DNA of 64,000 nucleotides from assembly GCF_004210375.1 (NCBI RefSeq), contig NC_134837.1:19043586-19107585 (forward strand). Reading direction: 5' to 3'. The position numbers and the translations under genes were made by a program. Below the pieces are notes generated by a model. The model did no database searches, was not told the DNA's origin, and saw only the letters and a list, made by a program, of their open reading frames with translations. Position 1 is the stretch's first letter. Each line of letters opens with the position of its first letter. This document shows, piece by piece, positions 37,001 through 52,000 of this stretch. This DNA comes from Tachypleus tridentatus (Eukaryota > Arthropoda > Merostomata > Xiphosura > Limulidae).

Positions 37001-40000
37001 TGTGGCACACATTACTTACAAAAGTCTAAAGTACTAATGTGATGGCTAGAGAAAACAAAGTTGCATTCAGGTGGATAAAATAAAAGTGCAAAGAGGACAA
37101 GAGCAACATATTAAGTGCTAAAGAAATAAAAGCAGTCAATAAAGTTGACTACAAACTGAGAAAGCACAGTAAAAACATATCTTAACATAGGCATTGCTGA
37201 AAAAAAACAAAAAAACCTATGATCATGTGGTCAAGGTGATTACCACACAAGGTGGTTGTGTTGCTTTCCTACTGGTGAAGGGTTACATTTCTATAAAAGC
37301 TACACCATAGGCTGGTGCAATAGACATGAATATGTGTGGGGTTGAAAATTTGATGTAGAATGTAGCATACACAGGAAACTCTGTGACAGTTGCATGCAGG
37401 ATAAACAGCTCTTAGTGGTACAAAAAGATGTTTCTGAAATTAGAATTTTTTCTTAAATTCTACATGTTCTAACTGAGATAAAAATGCATCAAGAGCTTAT
37501 ATTATTTGAAAGAAACTGGAAATATAAAATAAACTTATATTTGTTGCTTTAAGAGACACATAGCCATTTATAAAAACATTCACATAAAGACTCGTACGAG
37601 AAATCTGTTTCCTCCAAAACACATAAAGGTTCAACATATTCTGAAGCTGGCAAGTTACAGCAATCATCCTCTTTTGTACTTTCTTCAGGAACAGATTTTG
37701 CATCATGTGGAGAAGATATTTCAGTGATCCATGTAAGCTCATTCTCAGGTTCTGCTATTGCTTCCAAATCTGGTGAGTCAGTGATGTCACGTATGGTCAA
37801 ACCATCCGAGAGCTGAGCATTTTCTGAGGACTGAAAATACATTGATAAACATTATTACCATCAATATATTCAACTGGAATAATTGCTAAAAAAAACTTTG
37901 TCATCTTTAAGCCATCAATTTAAATTACAAGGATTTTTAGAACATTAAGAAAATGTCAGTTTTTCTCTATCTAGGGGTCATGATAATTTGTTGTTAAGCA
38001 CAAAGGTCACATAATGAGCTCTATGCTCTGTCTATCACGGGTATCAAAAACAAATTTGTACTGTAATAAGAACTTAGAGTTACTGCTGTGCCACCCAAGG
38101 GTCCTCATAACAGTAACAGAAGCATTCTTCTGAAAAACAAACACTCATCTGACATGAAGAAACTGAAACAGAAGGTCTCAAAGATTAACATCACATAAAT
38201 TTATGATCTCCAAAAAATTCACCAACAAAGCTGTCCTCTCCATTCCATGGTTAACTGCAAATTCACCCATTCACTAAGTATCTGGTAAATATAATATCAC
38301 TATTAGCAGGTAAAACATCCTACCATGTTAAGTACTCAATGATTTAAAGGTGATAAAAGCAACCACAATAATCTCAAGTATCAGCTTCAATGTATTCAGC
38401 CTAATTATTAATGTATCAACTCTTGAAATATCACAAATACTCTTATCAACCACTTGAAAAGTTTAGACAAATTGGAATGCTTCCACCTGAGCATATTCAC
38501 AATAACAGAACTCACAGCTTTTTGAATGAACATAGCTTGCAAGAATGTATAAGCCATGATATCACCTCTATCATTATAACTCAGAAATCCATACATGCAA
38601 TGCTTTCAAAAATAATGCCCTAAAAACAAGTGCTCTAAGATCTGGCTGAGAGATCTTAGCAATACATTTGTGATATGTTGATTGCTGCTCAGTAATTCAA
38701 AATTAATGAGCCTATTAGGCCTATCCGAGTCAGGTTTACTATCCTTACCAGTTTTAGAGATGTAAAATATGTGCATTATAAGGTTATCACCACATATACA
38801 ATTCAACTTGATGATAAATAATTATATATTTATAATAATCTGTTTTTATTTTTAAGAAATATAATAACAAGTAAACCCTATGCTCACCATCCTTATGTTA
38901 AAGTTAATGGTATCTCTACTAACTTCACTCATTCGAGAGACTTTGCTACTGCTCGGCTTTTCTTCTTCATTAGTTATCATTAATGGTAACTTTCTCTTCG
39001 GTTTGATATCGTGAGTCGGGTGGACCAAAGATACAAGAAAATGTACCAACTGAAAAAAAAAAGGGAACAATGTGAAATCAGTGGATAACTCATCACAACC
39101 TGCTTATCAGACAATATACATTTTACTTGGTGTGCCTAGTTGTCTAAAAGAAAACTAAATTAATAAACTTTCCCATATATTTAGAAGTAACAATATTTTA
39201 TATTATAACCCCTATATCATTATTACAGTAACTGTAGTAAATATCTGAATTTGAACAAAACTCACACTACAACAAAATTCTTCAAGCCAAATACTGTAAA
39301 TGAAATTTTGATTTATTTCTTGTAATAACTAAAATATGCAGGTACAATGCAGAGAATAAAGATAATTTTGTTATTTAAATTTCCCACTCTTTTCTGGTTC
39401 ACCTCATTTAGCTTCTAATTTATCCTAAATTTAGAACAAGTGCTGAAGTCTGAATTAAGAGTAATATTTTTATTAACTTTTTTTTTTTAAATTGCTTGTT
39501 TCTTGATGCAGAATAGAGCTTTCCAGAGAAGCAAAATTCAAGATAATTAAACCTAATGTATTAAATGTAAGAAATAGTTAGTAGAGATCTCGATCACATC
39601 TCTACTGCAAAATGAGCTGCTCTGAACAAAAAGTGATATAACTGTTTTGACATTTCTCAAGTTCTCAACATGACTGCTACATGTTCTCACTTCCAATTTA
39701 TTTCCTTTCTCTTACAACAATTTTCTTGAAGAATGAATGGTACTTAAAATCCTCTCATATATTTTAATAATTTGTAAAAAATTTGGATATTTTCTATGTT
39801 TTCAAGAGATAAAAGATGGTGGAGTGCAGACTCCTTAAAATAATCTACAAAACTTTTAAGGTAAAACCTTTAGATTACATCATAAAAACTTCAAAAAGAA
39901 AGTCCATTACAGACTGAATGTTTACTCTTATTTCTTGTCTTTCAAAGGACCTGTTGGGCTTTTACAAAGGATAGAGATGTGTATGCAAGTTTGCTGCTCA

Positions 40001-43000
40001 AAAAATTAGTCAAACTGAACATTTACGTACTTGGATAAATAGCTCACCTTCTCAACTATCAACTGCAACTTTAAGTGTTTTTGCTTCTGTATGGCTATCT
40101 CTTTCCATAACATTTCATTCTGATATTTTAGACTGGTAATCAAGGAACTAACATTCTCTTGTTTATTTTGAATGGCTTTCACTTCACCGAGTACTTCCTG
40201 TACGAGTCCATGCCCGATATACTTCTCCTCAGAGGTCTTTCCTGATGGGACCTGCACAAAAAAAATAATTCATATTACAAGACAAAATAACTGTTTAAAA
40301 ACATAGAAAAATTTAGTTCAAGTGCAATCATTAACTTTAGTAAGAATATAAAAGTTAGAAACATCACTAAGAAATTATATAAAATTCATTGTGAAGATTT
40401 TTGAGTATCAGGTGCTATGTAGGTAAGAGCTGTATAAAAAAAAAAACAGACATACAATACACACAGTAAATTTCTGCAAAAATATGATTTTAAGTGTTAG
40501 CCTTGTATGTCAAAATGACATTACTTATCTTTGGTACCAATACAAGGAAGAGTCTCTGCAGTATGTGATAGCCCTACTTATGAACTACTGCTCTGTAATG
40601 GAACTTCCACTGCAGGAAGTTTTTGTTCCATACAATGAGATTTATTCTACCTCAGACCTCTTTATGCACTTTCCAAAGACCACTAACAGTATGTGTACAA
40701 GAGCTTCTGAAGACCCATTTAAACAACCCCAAACTGCAAAAATCCACATAAGAGGTGCCCAGTAATTCATGTGGTGTGTTTGCAAATAGTATAGTAAATG
40801 TTTCCACTTGTACTTGCATCTTAAAAAGGAAATGATACGTTGACTTGAACAATGACTAGATAGTTTGCTTTAACACCTTCTATACAGGCATCCTTTTCTG
40901 TGCATGTCACAAGGTTTTACTGAATTAAGTTCAAAATCTATTGAAAAACTTTATAATCATAATATACAAATGAACTTGGTATTAAAATTTGTTAATATTT
41001 CAAATTATAATACAACTTAAGTTTTTAGTTCTACAAAACAATATTTTAAACATCCTCAATTTCTCTTAGTATGAAAATTGTGGTATTAACTTTCTAGGTA
41101 TTCCCTCTTTTAATTCACATACCATCCCTCTGAGAAATACAAAATTTAACATAAATTACTCATTTCTGATATTGTTGCCATTCAGGCAAATTTCAGTCTT
41201 TATAGGTTTTAATTCTATTTAGTTACAGAGCCATAAAATAGAATATCAGACCCCTCTTGCCGTGCCCACCTGTTGCATCCCTTCTTTTACAAATTGACAG
41301 TTATTCTCTCTGGAATTTAAATCTATATTATTTATAATCAAACAGAAAGTCAAAGTTTCAGTCTCACAACTACCATATTAGGTTACATTGTTTTCTGTAC
41401 AGAAAATTGTGTATTTAACTTCCAGTTCAAACTGTATTCCTGTGGGAAACTCATTGACAAGCTTAGTTGAGTTTTAATGGTTTCTGTCACACAGAAAGCT
41501 AAAAAAGTGTTAGTTATAGGGCATTGTCTGCTTTTTGCATGTCATTACTTTGTGTTCTTTGATGCATTATTTAATTAAATAGAAAATATTTAGTCCAGTA
41601 TTACCATTATAATAAGAAAAAAGTAACGTTTTCAGCAATAATCAACAGCAAAAAAGAAAAAAGACCCAGATATGTACTGTATTTTGTTTTCTATGTGCAT
41701 TTTTATTCATTGTTATCAAAGTAGCTGAAATGTAATAATTAGAAACAGTGTAGGTTAGATAAGGTTAGATAAAAGCAAAATAGTACAAGGTACTCATGAG
41801 TAACCTCTCAAGTTAGTGACAGGTTAACGAGAACTACGTGTTCACCATGTGATTTACAATTTACAAGGCAGGAATATCAGTTAGACATGGTTCAAAGACC
41901 AATAAAAAAAAATTAAATTTAAGTGGAAACAAATGTACACTGTTAAAAGTTTTAAAATATTTAGAAACAACTAGTTTCATGTCACAATCTGAAGTTATTC
42001 TATAAAGGGGTAATTTAAATTAATTTTGTATTATTTTATGGTAGTTTTGAGATTGGTCAAATTGGCCAACCTCATGTAGGGTTAAAGTGGAGAAAACAAC
42101 AGATAAAGTTTTATTTTTAAAAAACGTTTGAAATTTATTTAGGAGGTTTTAGAAATCACACAAAGAAATGTGACAATTTTTATATGAAGGTATTTTGTTT
42201 AACAAGGAAAACACTTGGTGTTTGGAGCTGCCAACACCAACTCCATACATTTATAGAGAAATTATTTTTATGAGTACTTCATTTAAAATTGACTTTTTTG
42301 CCTACAAAAGACTTGTTGGTTACTGAAAGCTTGTGAAGTATATTAGAAGTTATAATACAGAAACTATAAAGTTCAATTTGGGGTCACAAACTGTTGTAAG
42401 AGGGTTAATGAAGTTATACTTAATTAGCATCTCATCTGAACAAAGATGGTCTTTATTCATAATACAGTAGTGTCAGCACACTAGCCTGATTGTATGCAGA
42501 GTTCACCTTGACACTTTCCTCGATTTTACAATGTTAAACATTAAAACTGCAACCAATATAAATCCCTTAGAAAACCTTTTTTATTGTCCTCTGCACCATT
42601 CTAAAAAGGTTCTATCACTGGTAGAATAATAACAAATCACCCAGAAGTTGTTTAAGGCATTTCAGTAAATATGGTTGGTTCAGTGTAATAATATACGTCT
42701 GTTTAGATATGTGCTTTGAAAGAACCTTTTAAGCACAGCTCTTGTATGTCCTTTATATTCAGACTTTGTGAATTATGTTGTTAGCAGTTAACAGAGGGGG
42801 CTTTAATTTAAGTGCAACAGGCCACTGTATTCGAGTTACTTCTGATGAAAGGCTGTTTAACTTTGTTCACCATATTCTTTTAGTGTGCAACTAGTAGCTG
42901 ATCTTGAAATAGTCTATTTCTTTTTATAGAATCATGCCTTTCATTGTTTAACCATTATAGTTCAAAAATATAAACATCCCTTTACCTGAAAACCAAAGAA

Positions 43001-46000
43001 ATTCATGCTCTGCATGCTTTAACCTTTCATTTACAGTATTGGTCCACTGGACCAACTCCTTTTCTGTGATGTTATACATAACTTTTATATAACTAAATAT
43101 ACGTACGTTCATAAAATTTTACAAACTTTTACTCAACCTTAAAACTGCATTACACACAATACATCAATTTTTTAAAATATTTTCACTAAAGTGAATTTCT
43201 CACACCTTTACTGAATTAATGATCGCAAAGTGATTTTGTGTTTTATTTCCATGACTTCTAGAACCACATAAATGAATAGTTTTATCAGTAAAGCTTTGTA
43301 TTTTAACTGTTATTTTATCTACCCTTTTACTAACTGTTAAAAATCATCAATGTACAGCAAAATGAAAAACTGAAAAAAGGTTTTCTTCTCTCTGAATGGA
43401 CGACTTTCATGAACTGTCTTCCTAGCTTCCTTGTCCAAATTGTTAACTTTCTATCATCTGTTTATTTTAATTTTATGACAGCCTCCTAACTGATATGCTT
43501 AGAACTGAATCCAAAGATAACCGAAAACAGTTAGATAGTTAAAATATCACTGACTGAAAAAGTGCAAGCTTTGCTTTCTGGATATGGATTGAATTTCTCA
43601 TAATGCTACTTAAGGACTCTCTCTACTAGCCATCTTTAATTTGGAAGTGATATTATACAGGAAAAACGGTTTGTCAATACAACCAACTGCCAAATCTTTC
43701 ACTACTCATTTACCTATGTGTAGTGGGATTGACAGGCACATTATAATGCCCCCTACTCATTAGGCACTTTTGCTTTCTGCGTTTCTGTTGACAACACACA
43801 ACGATTACTATACAGTGCATATGCCACTTGCATCATACAATCAAGATAGTCATTCTCTCTAGTAATTCTTGCTTTCTGAGCTGCCAGGCAGTGTTGTCCA
43901 GACAAATATTAAGACTACATTTTAAGACAACTACTTGTTCGTCTACAGATAGGATGAATATTATGTTGACGCCTTATAGTGGAAAAGTGGCAATCCTTGC
44001 TTCAGAAGCCATAAAATGTTCTTCACATACAATATATATGAGACACACACACACACACACACTACACTGCATAATATCTATTTGATTACAGAAAGCTAGG
44101 CTGGCTGGTGTTAGGAAAACTAATGTCTAGTGCATCACCAGTTTCTATAACTGCAAATGATAGCTAGAGGTTTATAAACTCGGCATTTTAAGGAACAATA
44201 TATGCATTACATTATATGATTACCATTAAACATCTGCAGTTAGAGCTGTTTATTCATCATAACATTAACTGCACCAAATGAGGTATGTGACCTTTACCTT
44301 CCAAACTATCCAGCAGTTTCACTGTAAGAGATCTCTAAAATATCAGATGATATCTGCATAATTAGCACATTTTAAATGACTGGTGCAAGTAAGTACAATA
44401 CAAAGCGCATCAACAGTTTGCACAACTGAAGATGATAGCTGAAAGTTCAAAAACTGTAGTAAAATGTGACCCTTGCTTTCTGAGTTAAGTGTCTTGGATG
44501 TTTTATGAGAATCACTGAACTGCTCATGCACAGTAACGTAAACTCCACAAATAATATAACACATCTTTGTTGCCAGTACACCTAACAAAAGGAATAGAAC
44601 TGCTCCATCTCCATTGAAAGATCTGTTTTATCCAAATTTATCAATTATTAGTGAAGCTCTTGTCATTATATGATAGCTTTGAACAAAGTTAACTACACCA
44701 CATGTCCTTGTTTGATGGGTATCTTTACAATCAATAGAAATAATTATTTTCCAGCTAAAAGTATTTTCTTAGTAATTTCTTCCTGACAGAGTGATCCTTA
44801 CTGTTGAGCTCCAAATAGTTATTAATTGTTTTCACCTGTTTATAGCTCAATTAAATTATAGTAGTTTGAAACATATTATTTAAGTGTTTAGTCTATTTTG
44901 TGTGCTCTAAAATGCTTATCTGAAAGTTATAAGAATTTTTATTTGAAGAAATAACTTGGTAATAAAGTGAGGCCTAGCAGCAGCACAGTTACATGATTTT
45001 TCCAAAACACGCTAATGATTAACTGCTACAATTTATTGATGTTTGATGCGAGGATTGCTGTTCAAGTGGGTAAAAACTAGAGCAAATAAAACAATAAAGC
45101 TACACAGATTTGAAAATGTTAACACTAGAAGTTAAGATAAATAAGACCCATTAATGAAGCAAAATGATCCATTCAAAAGAAGAAAAAAAGTTATGCTAAT
45201 TTTATTTCACTAAGTTAGGATAGAGAATATAAAAGGCAAAATAGATTCATCAGAAACTTTTTTATATCCAATTAGAAGATTCTAGATATTATGCAAATGA
45301 AACATGAAAACTTTACAATGAAAAAATAAGATCTTTCCACACTAGCATAAAAACTCACTTTGTATTCAGACTGAAGCAAAAAACCTTTTGCAATTAATGG
45401 AAAAATCTTTTATAGAAATATTTTATTAAAAACTCTGATTTTTGGTGCACGACAAACTTGTAACATGTACTAAAATCTTGACAAACTGCATGACAATACA
45501 CTTTACAGTGTGTAGAAGAAAATTAACATACACAGTATACTTATCACTGTCTTACTTTTCTTTTTATAAACTCCAGAAGACCCTCTTGACCTCTTACAAA
45601 ATACTGATGATAAAACTCTGTTTCACTTCTCTCACTTTTTTGACCACTGTATTCATTGTTGCTGAGTTTTCTGAAGCCATCTGTGGAAGATATTAGGCAA
45701 GTTTTTTTTATAATGATCTTATCTAGATTAATCTAATTTGAATTATGTTCTCATAACTCCAAGTTACCACACCCAAGAAGTATTTGGTAGTCAATGAGTG
45801 TGTTATCTTCTACAATCATAACTGTCTCAAAACCAATTTAATAAATAAAAAAAATTAAATTCCAGTTATCAGCTGTACTTGTTTGTTATTTACTCATGAG
45901 GGAAATGAACAACTGTCAAATGTTTGCTATAAACATCAATATTTGAAATCTGGTAATAGGTGCTCATCAAATCTAGCCTTATAAAAAAACTACTTCTGTT

Positions 46001-49000
46001 AACAACACAAGTAAGTTAATAAAAAAAAGTATTTGAGAATTAAACAAATATCACAATTTATACATCATAATAACATTTTAAAAGAAATGTTCTTTCAAGC
46101 ATTAGTGGCTTAAATGTACTTATTCTATATCAAGCAATTAGCTTCAAGTTATTCAACACCCACCCACCCAGCCTATAAAACCTTTCAAAGTTAAGAGTGG
46201 GTTAACATAGTTTTTGTTTTAAAATATACAAACCTGTACTGAAATCTTAAACAACTCTTAGTTCTAAGCAATCACATACACAATTAAACCATTCTAATGA
46301 AGTTGATGCTGCAATCTGTTGAGCAATGGATCACTAGTAATATAATCTCATGTAGATGGATCCCAAATCCAGCTTTTACACATTCATTATTCCTATTTCA
46401 TCTGACTTCTTACTCACTAGACATAAAACAAATTTTATCCCTTGTGTTTAAAAAGAAGTGGGAAAGTTTAATAATTAAATATTTCAAAACAATCAAGATG
46501 AAACCAAAACTGAAACTAGGATGGTTAAATAACATCATTTAACCATTTATTTCTTGACTGATTAAATATGATAAATAATCTAAAACCTGTATCAAGTACT
46601 GTAAATAACCAGGTACAAGCCAATGTTTTTACCATTATCTAATTTAGCAGCAAAACACTAGAGGGAAGGCAGCTAATTATCACCACCCACCACTAGCTCT
46701 TGGGCTACTCTTTTACCAATGAATAGTGGGACTGACCATCACATTATAACACCCCCACGGCTGAAAAGGTGAGCATGTTTAGTGCGACTGGGATGTGAAC
46801 CCATGCCCCTCGAATTACGAGTCAAGTGCCTTAATCACCTGGCCATGTCAGGACCATTGGTATTATGAGAGGCAGTATTTCCTAACAGGTCACTGGTCAA
46901 AGGTCATGTCATCGTGTTTGTTGACTTGTATTCAAAATGTTATTGAACTACAATTTTATGAATTTATATCAATAAGTTTGAAATAAAATTGTAAGTTATA
47001 ATTAAAACTATTTTATACGAGTTACTTTCTTAATTTAAAAGTGCATATAAAACAAACACACCTAAATATAGATTTTAGTATGGGTGTGTGTGTTTCTTAT
47101 AGCAAAGCCACATCAGGCTATCTGCTGAGTCCATCAAAGGGAATCAAACTCCTGATTTTAGCATTGTAAATCCAAAGACTTTCCCAGTGGGGGAAAGATT
47201 TTAATGAGTCGTGTAGTATGTTCATTGCAGCACTATTTAAATTAGATGTTTCTGGTGTCAAAATACTAAGTCTACAAGTTTGTACAAATTAGGAACTCAA
47301 ATTACTAATATTGACAAGCTAGAATATGAAATAAAAACCTCATAACTTTTTATTTTGCCAAAATACAACATATGTACCTAATCAAACATGGTGGCCCTGT
47401 TAAAGGTTTTCCATTTTTTTAAAATTGGTCCCTTATATACTCTTACTATTAAATGTGACATGTGAATAATCAATTGACATATTAGAATGTTCCAGTTGTA
47501 GTTTTCTCAGCTATTTTAATCTGTAAAAAGGCTACCACTTTCTCCCAAACCAAGATTTCATGAAGGTAGGTTGTGTGTTTAGTCTGCCAAAAAGTTTAAT
47601 TTTTTTTTAAATCCAAATACATCTTAGTTACTAAGCTTAATAAATTGTAGTAAAATTCTACAGTATCAGTGAGGTTATTTGTTTTTTTAGTTATTCAACT
47701 GTAGATATAAAACCTAAAAAAAATTGTTTAATATTCTCCATGTGCAAAATTTTAAGAGGCTTAACGACCTATGTTCAGCAGCAACCAAGTTCAAATATCA
47801 TAGCAAGAAGAGAATTGTTTACTTTACTTCTAGATTTATTGTTTTATATTTTAAGAAAAGTAAGGTTAATAATTAATTTTTAAATAGTAATAATCTATAT
47901 ACATATATTACGTATAATAATTGAAATGTGAGTGTATGTTATAAAATGCTAGTCTGCTAAAACACAGCCAAGACAGGGAAGACTAAAGGTCAATTTTATA
48001 TTATTGGATACATAACATGAGTGCACATACACAGTTTTAATGCAAGTTATGTAATGTTAAGTAGGCGTGACTGGGAGGTCATTGTAATAGAAAAATAAAT
48101 ATATAGCATTATGAGACTTTAGCTATTTTAGGTTGGCCAAGTGGCAGACCACACCATAGTTAGTCTAAAAAATAAAAAAGGTATAGTCTTACTAAAAACA
48201 AATGTTTTAAATGTATTTTGATGGTTTTATAGATTAAGCAAATACTATTTGAGATTTTTGAGATGAACAATTGTTTCTTAATCATAACATAAAATCACTT
48301 TGCACTTAGACTAGTAATGAAAGACTATTTTCACAAACAGATCTTTAGTTATGATATTTCATTAAAAAATCTGAATATATGTGTGCAAAAAAAAACTTGT
48401 GATCTTTACTAAAAGTCTATCAAATTTTGTGAATATACACACTGTATCAAAAGTTACATTGCAAATATTTAACGCGAGAAAATGTGTAGATGAACTTAGG
48501 TATATTATACTAAGTCCATAGCAAAAGGGTTAATTTAGATAAACTAAAGTAAAATAGAGACAGTATAAAGGGGTACTGGATTGTAGGTGGAGTTGCAGGT
48601 GGATGTTAGGTCTCTCTTTCTTAACCTAAAGATGACCTAGGAAGGTCGAAACGTTGTTCTCTCCTTATCAGCAAAAGTGTTAATACCCACACCATCTATT
48701 CTGAGATACATACGATATTTTCATCTCCAACACACATCACGCTAAGTTGCACAATTAAACATAATCGGTAGTTGAAGTTCTAATGTAAACTGCATTATAT
48801 TCAAACTGAATTCAATTAAATCTTCTGAAACTTTTATTATTTAGACAACTATATGAAAGACTGTCACTACTTCAAACTAGTTGCTTTATTTTAAATATCT
48901 TAGAGAATCAAGTAGAAATAATAATTGCAGATGTGACTTAAAACATTTTTGATATCAAGTTGCTGTTAAAAACAGAAGGTATAAACCAAATACTGAAAAC

Positions 49001-52000
49001 TGAGACTTAATGAGTGGTATATGTAAGCCTACTGGCATTGAAAACAATACTACCAATACCTTAAAGCTTGCAAACAACACTAAATCAACATCCAACAAAC
49101 CTAGTTAGTATATATTTTTAAATCAGCTTTTCACATAATCTTTTAAAATCAAATTAGTTAAAAAATTTTGTAAGGTTTTATTTTCCATCTCTAAATTCAT
49201 CTTCATTGGAATTGAGAGTTCATATTATTGCTTTAAAGCATTAAAAATTGTTATATAGCATCTCTCAGTTGAGGCTGTCCTTGATCTGATTTGCTGTGTT
49301 TTAGGAAAAACACCTTCAGTTTAATAAAATGTTAACTTTCAAAACTTACTTACCTCTACTGACACTTATAGCTAAAATCCCACACTGTGAATGTAGAGGA
49401 GCCAGTAAGAGCTTCTGTATAGACCATGGGTGTGTCAAAACTGGTATATTAGTGGGAGAACCACACTACATCCAGAACAGGTCACCCTGAACTTAGTTTC
49501 TGTATCAAGGGTGGAACTGTACAAAAGTGATTATCACTATAGGCCAGCCCTAACCAGACAATAGAGGTTTCAATACTCATGGTTGGGATTAACCCAATAG
49601 CATCAACACCATTTTTAAACACCTGTGTATGAGTGCTATTGAAATTTTAATTAAATCACTTCATTATGAATGTATTATAATGAAATTACTTTTATCAAGT
49701 GTCTTATAACTTAGTTTTATATTGTAAAAGTTTTATTCCATTATTTTAAAATGAAATATCTAAAATAGCAATTACAACTTCCGTTTTTAGTGTCATGTAA
49801 TTTGCTCACAGTTACTAAACTTTATGAGTTGCTAAACATGATACTGTGATAAAATAATATAGACAGTCAGCAAATATGGTCAAATTAAAGTTCCACCTGT
49901 CTTTTGTTAATATCTGGAAACCATCCAAGAATTTCTCAATGGGGCTTGAAATTCTAATATTTCTAAGCCTAAGGTCATTCATGCCCACCTGAAAAGTCTA
50001 AGCTGGGTCACAGTGACAGTTTAAAGTTGAATGGCATGCTTATGACCAATAGAAAGAGCAGATTAAGCATTACAAAGTTAGATTGCATATAGGATTTACA
50101 TTTATATTTTAATTAGTTATATATTATTTGCATCTTAAAATGCATATTTAAAAGTTTTATAATTGGATACATTTCATTTGATAGTTTGACTTGTGGAAAT
50201 GTCTAAACAAGATGGCATCATTTCCATGTACAAGCTTTAATAAAATAATGCATAAACCTTAGCCCCATAATAACTGTAGAACACGACAGAAACACACAGA
50301 CCTACACGCATGAAGAATAAAAGAAGTTTCAAAAATATTCTAAGAACATTTAAAAAGGTATGTACACATTTCCATTTCTTAAATTTAATAATTTCACTGC
50401 ATTGTATATTGATGATAATACCTAGAGTTAATGATATAACAGGAAAATGGAAAATAAGATAAATATTTACTAGACAGAATGGCCCCACACTTCTCCCTTT
50501 TCTCCAAGGACAGAGGAATTCACTCTTAACATTTTGGAGAAAAAGCCTCTGTCCACCTCACCAACTGAAAACCAGGTGTAGTAAAGACTCTCTACCACCA
50601 CTGGTAAAAACCTAGTCAAAGTTTCCAAATTTTTAAAAGCAAACTGACCTAAATTTATTCAATCTTATGACTGGCAAGGTTTTTAAGATTCCATTTAACT
50701 TTACTCATGATAGTCCACAAGTAATGATCCAGCATAGCATGATAATACCACCTGGTGAGCTCCGAGATGGTCTTGTGGAACATCTAATTTCTACATAGCC
50801 TGTTGCAACTGGTAATGCTTATAGTAAAACAGTGGTAGCTAGTGCAGAAATGGATTTATAAAAGCACACATGCCAAGGAAACACTTGCTAAAGAGTGAAA
50901 ACCAGTGGAAAAAAAAGAAAAAGACTAAGTGACTGTGGAAAGTAAATATACAATGGAAGAAGAAACTGCCAGATTGTGTAAATAATGAGAGAGAAATGTG
51001 TTGGGAGAAGGCATATTGTGCAGATGCTAAGCCAAAGAGTAGAGCCTTGAACTGCTCAAGCCATGTCATGCTTTCATAATTATAAAGTATTTAAGCATTG
51101 TTGACACTTAAAGTACAAATGAAACTAAACAGTGTTTATTATGGTCTTCATAAGGGCCAGACTGCCTGCAAGACTCCACTACTCACAACACAATAGCTTT
51201 CACATCCCCTGAGAGACAATGAATTCGAAAAGCTGGATCTGAGTTGTAGTAACATGCATCAGAATGGCATATTTACTATGTGGCAAATATAAACAAACAA
51301 AGTAAAAGAAACGTCAAAATACTTACAGTGCAATAAAGTAAACAAAGTACTTAAATGAGAAAAAAAAACAATTCATTGTTCAAGTTTTAGATAAACGTGG
51401 CATAAGTTCAGACACCGTTGGGAATCCATCTTTAACAGAGGAGCATATAGTTGTGAACTTACACATGTTCAGCTGACGAATGAAACTAGCCATATTGCTG
51501 TGTTTAAAATACAGAGGAAGCAGTTCACTGGCAAACTGAGCTTGGTCTTGAATGATGAAACTTGCACCTGTCTAGAGAAAAATAAAAGTACTTCCTTGTT
51601 TTTACAAAACTCATTCAAAATACTAACACATAACTATAAATAATAAAAGAAATAATGTTTACCTTTTTGTTTCAACAATTGTCACATATTATAATATCAT
51701 CAATACATTCAGATATGTTCAATTGGATAAAATGTTGGTTTTGAAATGAAAAACAAAGAAAATTTGTCTAAAATAAGGTAAACAAAAATAATTTTAGTCA
51801 GCATAAGATTTACTTTTGACATATTTAATTTTTTATCTAGTGAACTACAGCACACATATACTATACAGTACTTTCTTTGTGCCTCTGAACTTCAGCTTAA
51901 AGACTGACAACTAACTGGCTAGACAGATGAGGCAAGATCATGAAATATATACGTTGAAACTGATGACTAGTTGCATTCACAATTCCAATGTTAAGATTTG

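Larger units (their letters stand above)
33793..37583 (-). other. HSF intron 6 (3.8 kb)
   Basis: Contains the mariner derivative (34264-35169), just beyond an AT-rich stretch with partial inverted repeats (33965-34211), and an unassigned purine-rich stretch at 36560-37160 with short charged translations. 35200-36300 shows only AT-rich sequence. Confidence 0.75.
40252..45555 (-). other. HSF intron 3 (5.3 kb)
   Basis: Contains a SINE-A fragment near 43682-43757, an AC microsatellite (44042-44062) and the dispersed repeat at 45180-45480. 40484-40852 has overlapping ORFs on both strands with no recognised family. 41000-43600 shows nothing beyond AT-rich sequence. Confidence 0.7.
45681..51462 (-). 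other. HSF intron 2 (5.8 kb)
   Basis: It holds SINE-A (46648-46854), a fragment of a third SINE-like family (47085-47200), dispersed repeats near 48180-48450, a repeat end at 48632-48712 and a short shared motif near 49363-49412. 49620-51400 shows only AT-rich sequence and chance ORFs. Confidence 0.7.

Noticed and set aside
37497-37742. 81-codon minus-strand ORF
   Set aside because: Different frame of HSF exon 6 and the start of the following intron.
40484-40852. Overlapping ORFs on both strands in HSF intron 3 as a nested gene
   Set aside because: No recognisable domain on either strand, no splice or promoter support, and unrelated flanks; open frames of this size occur by chance.
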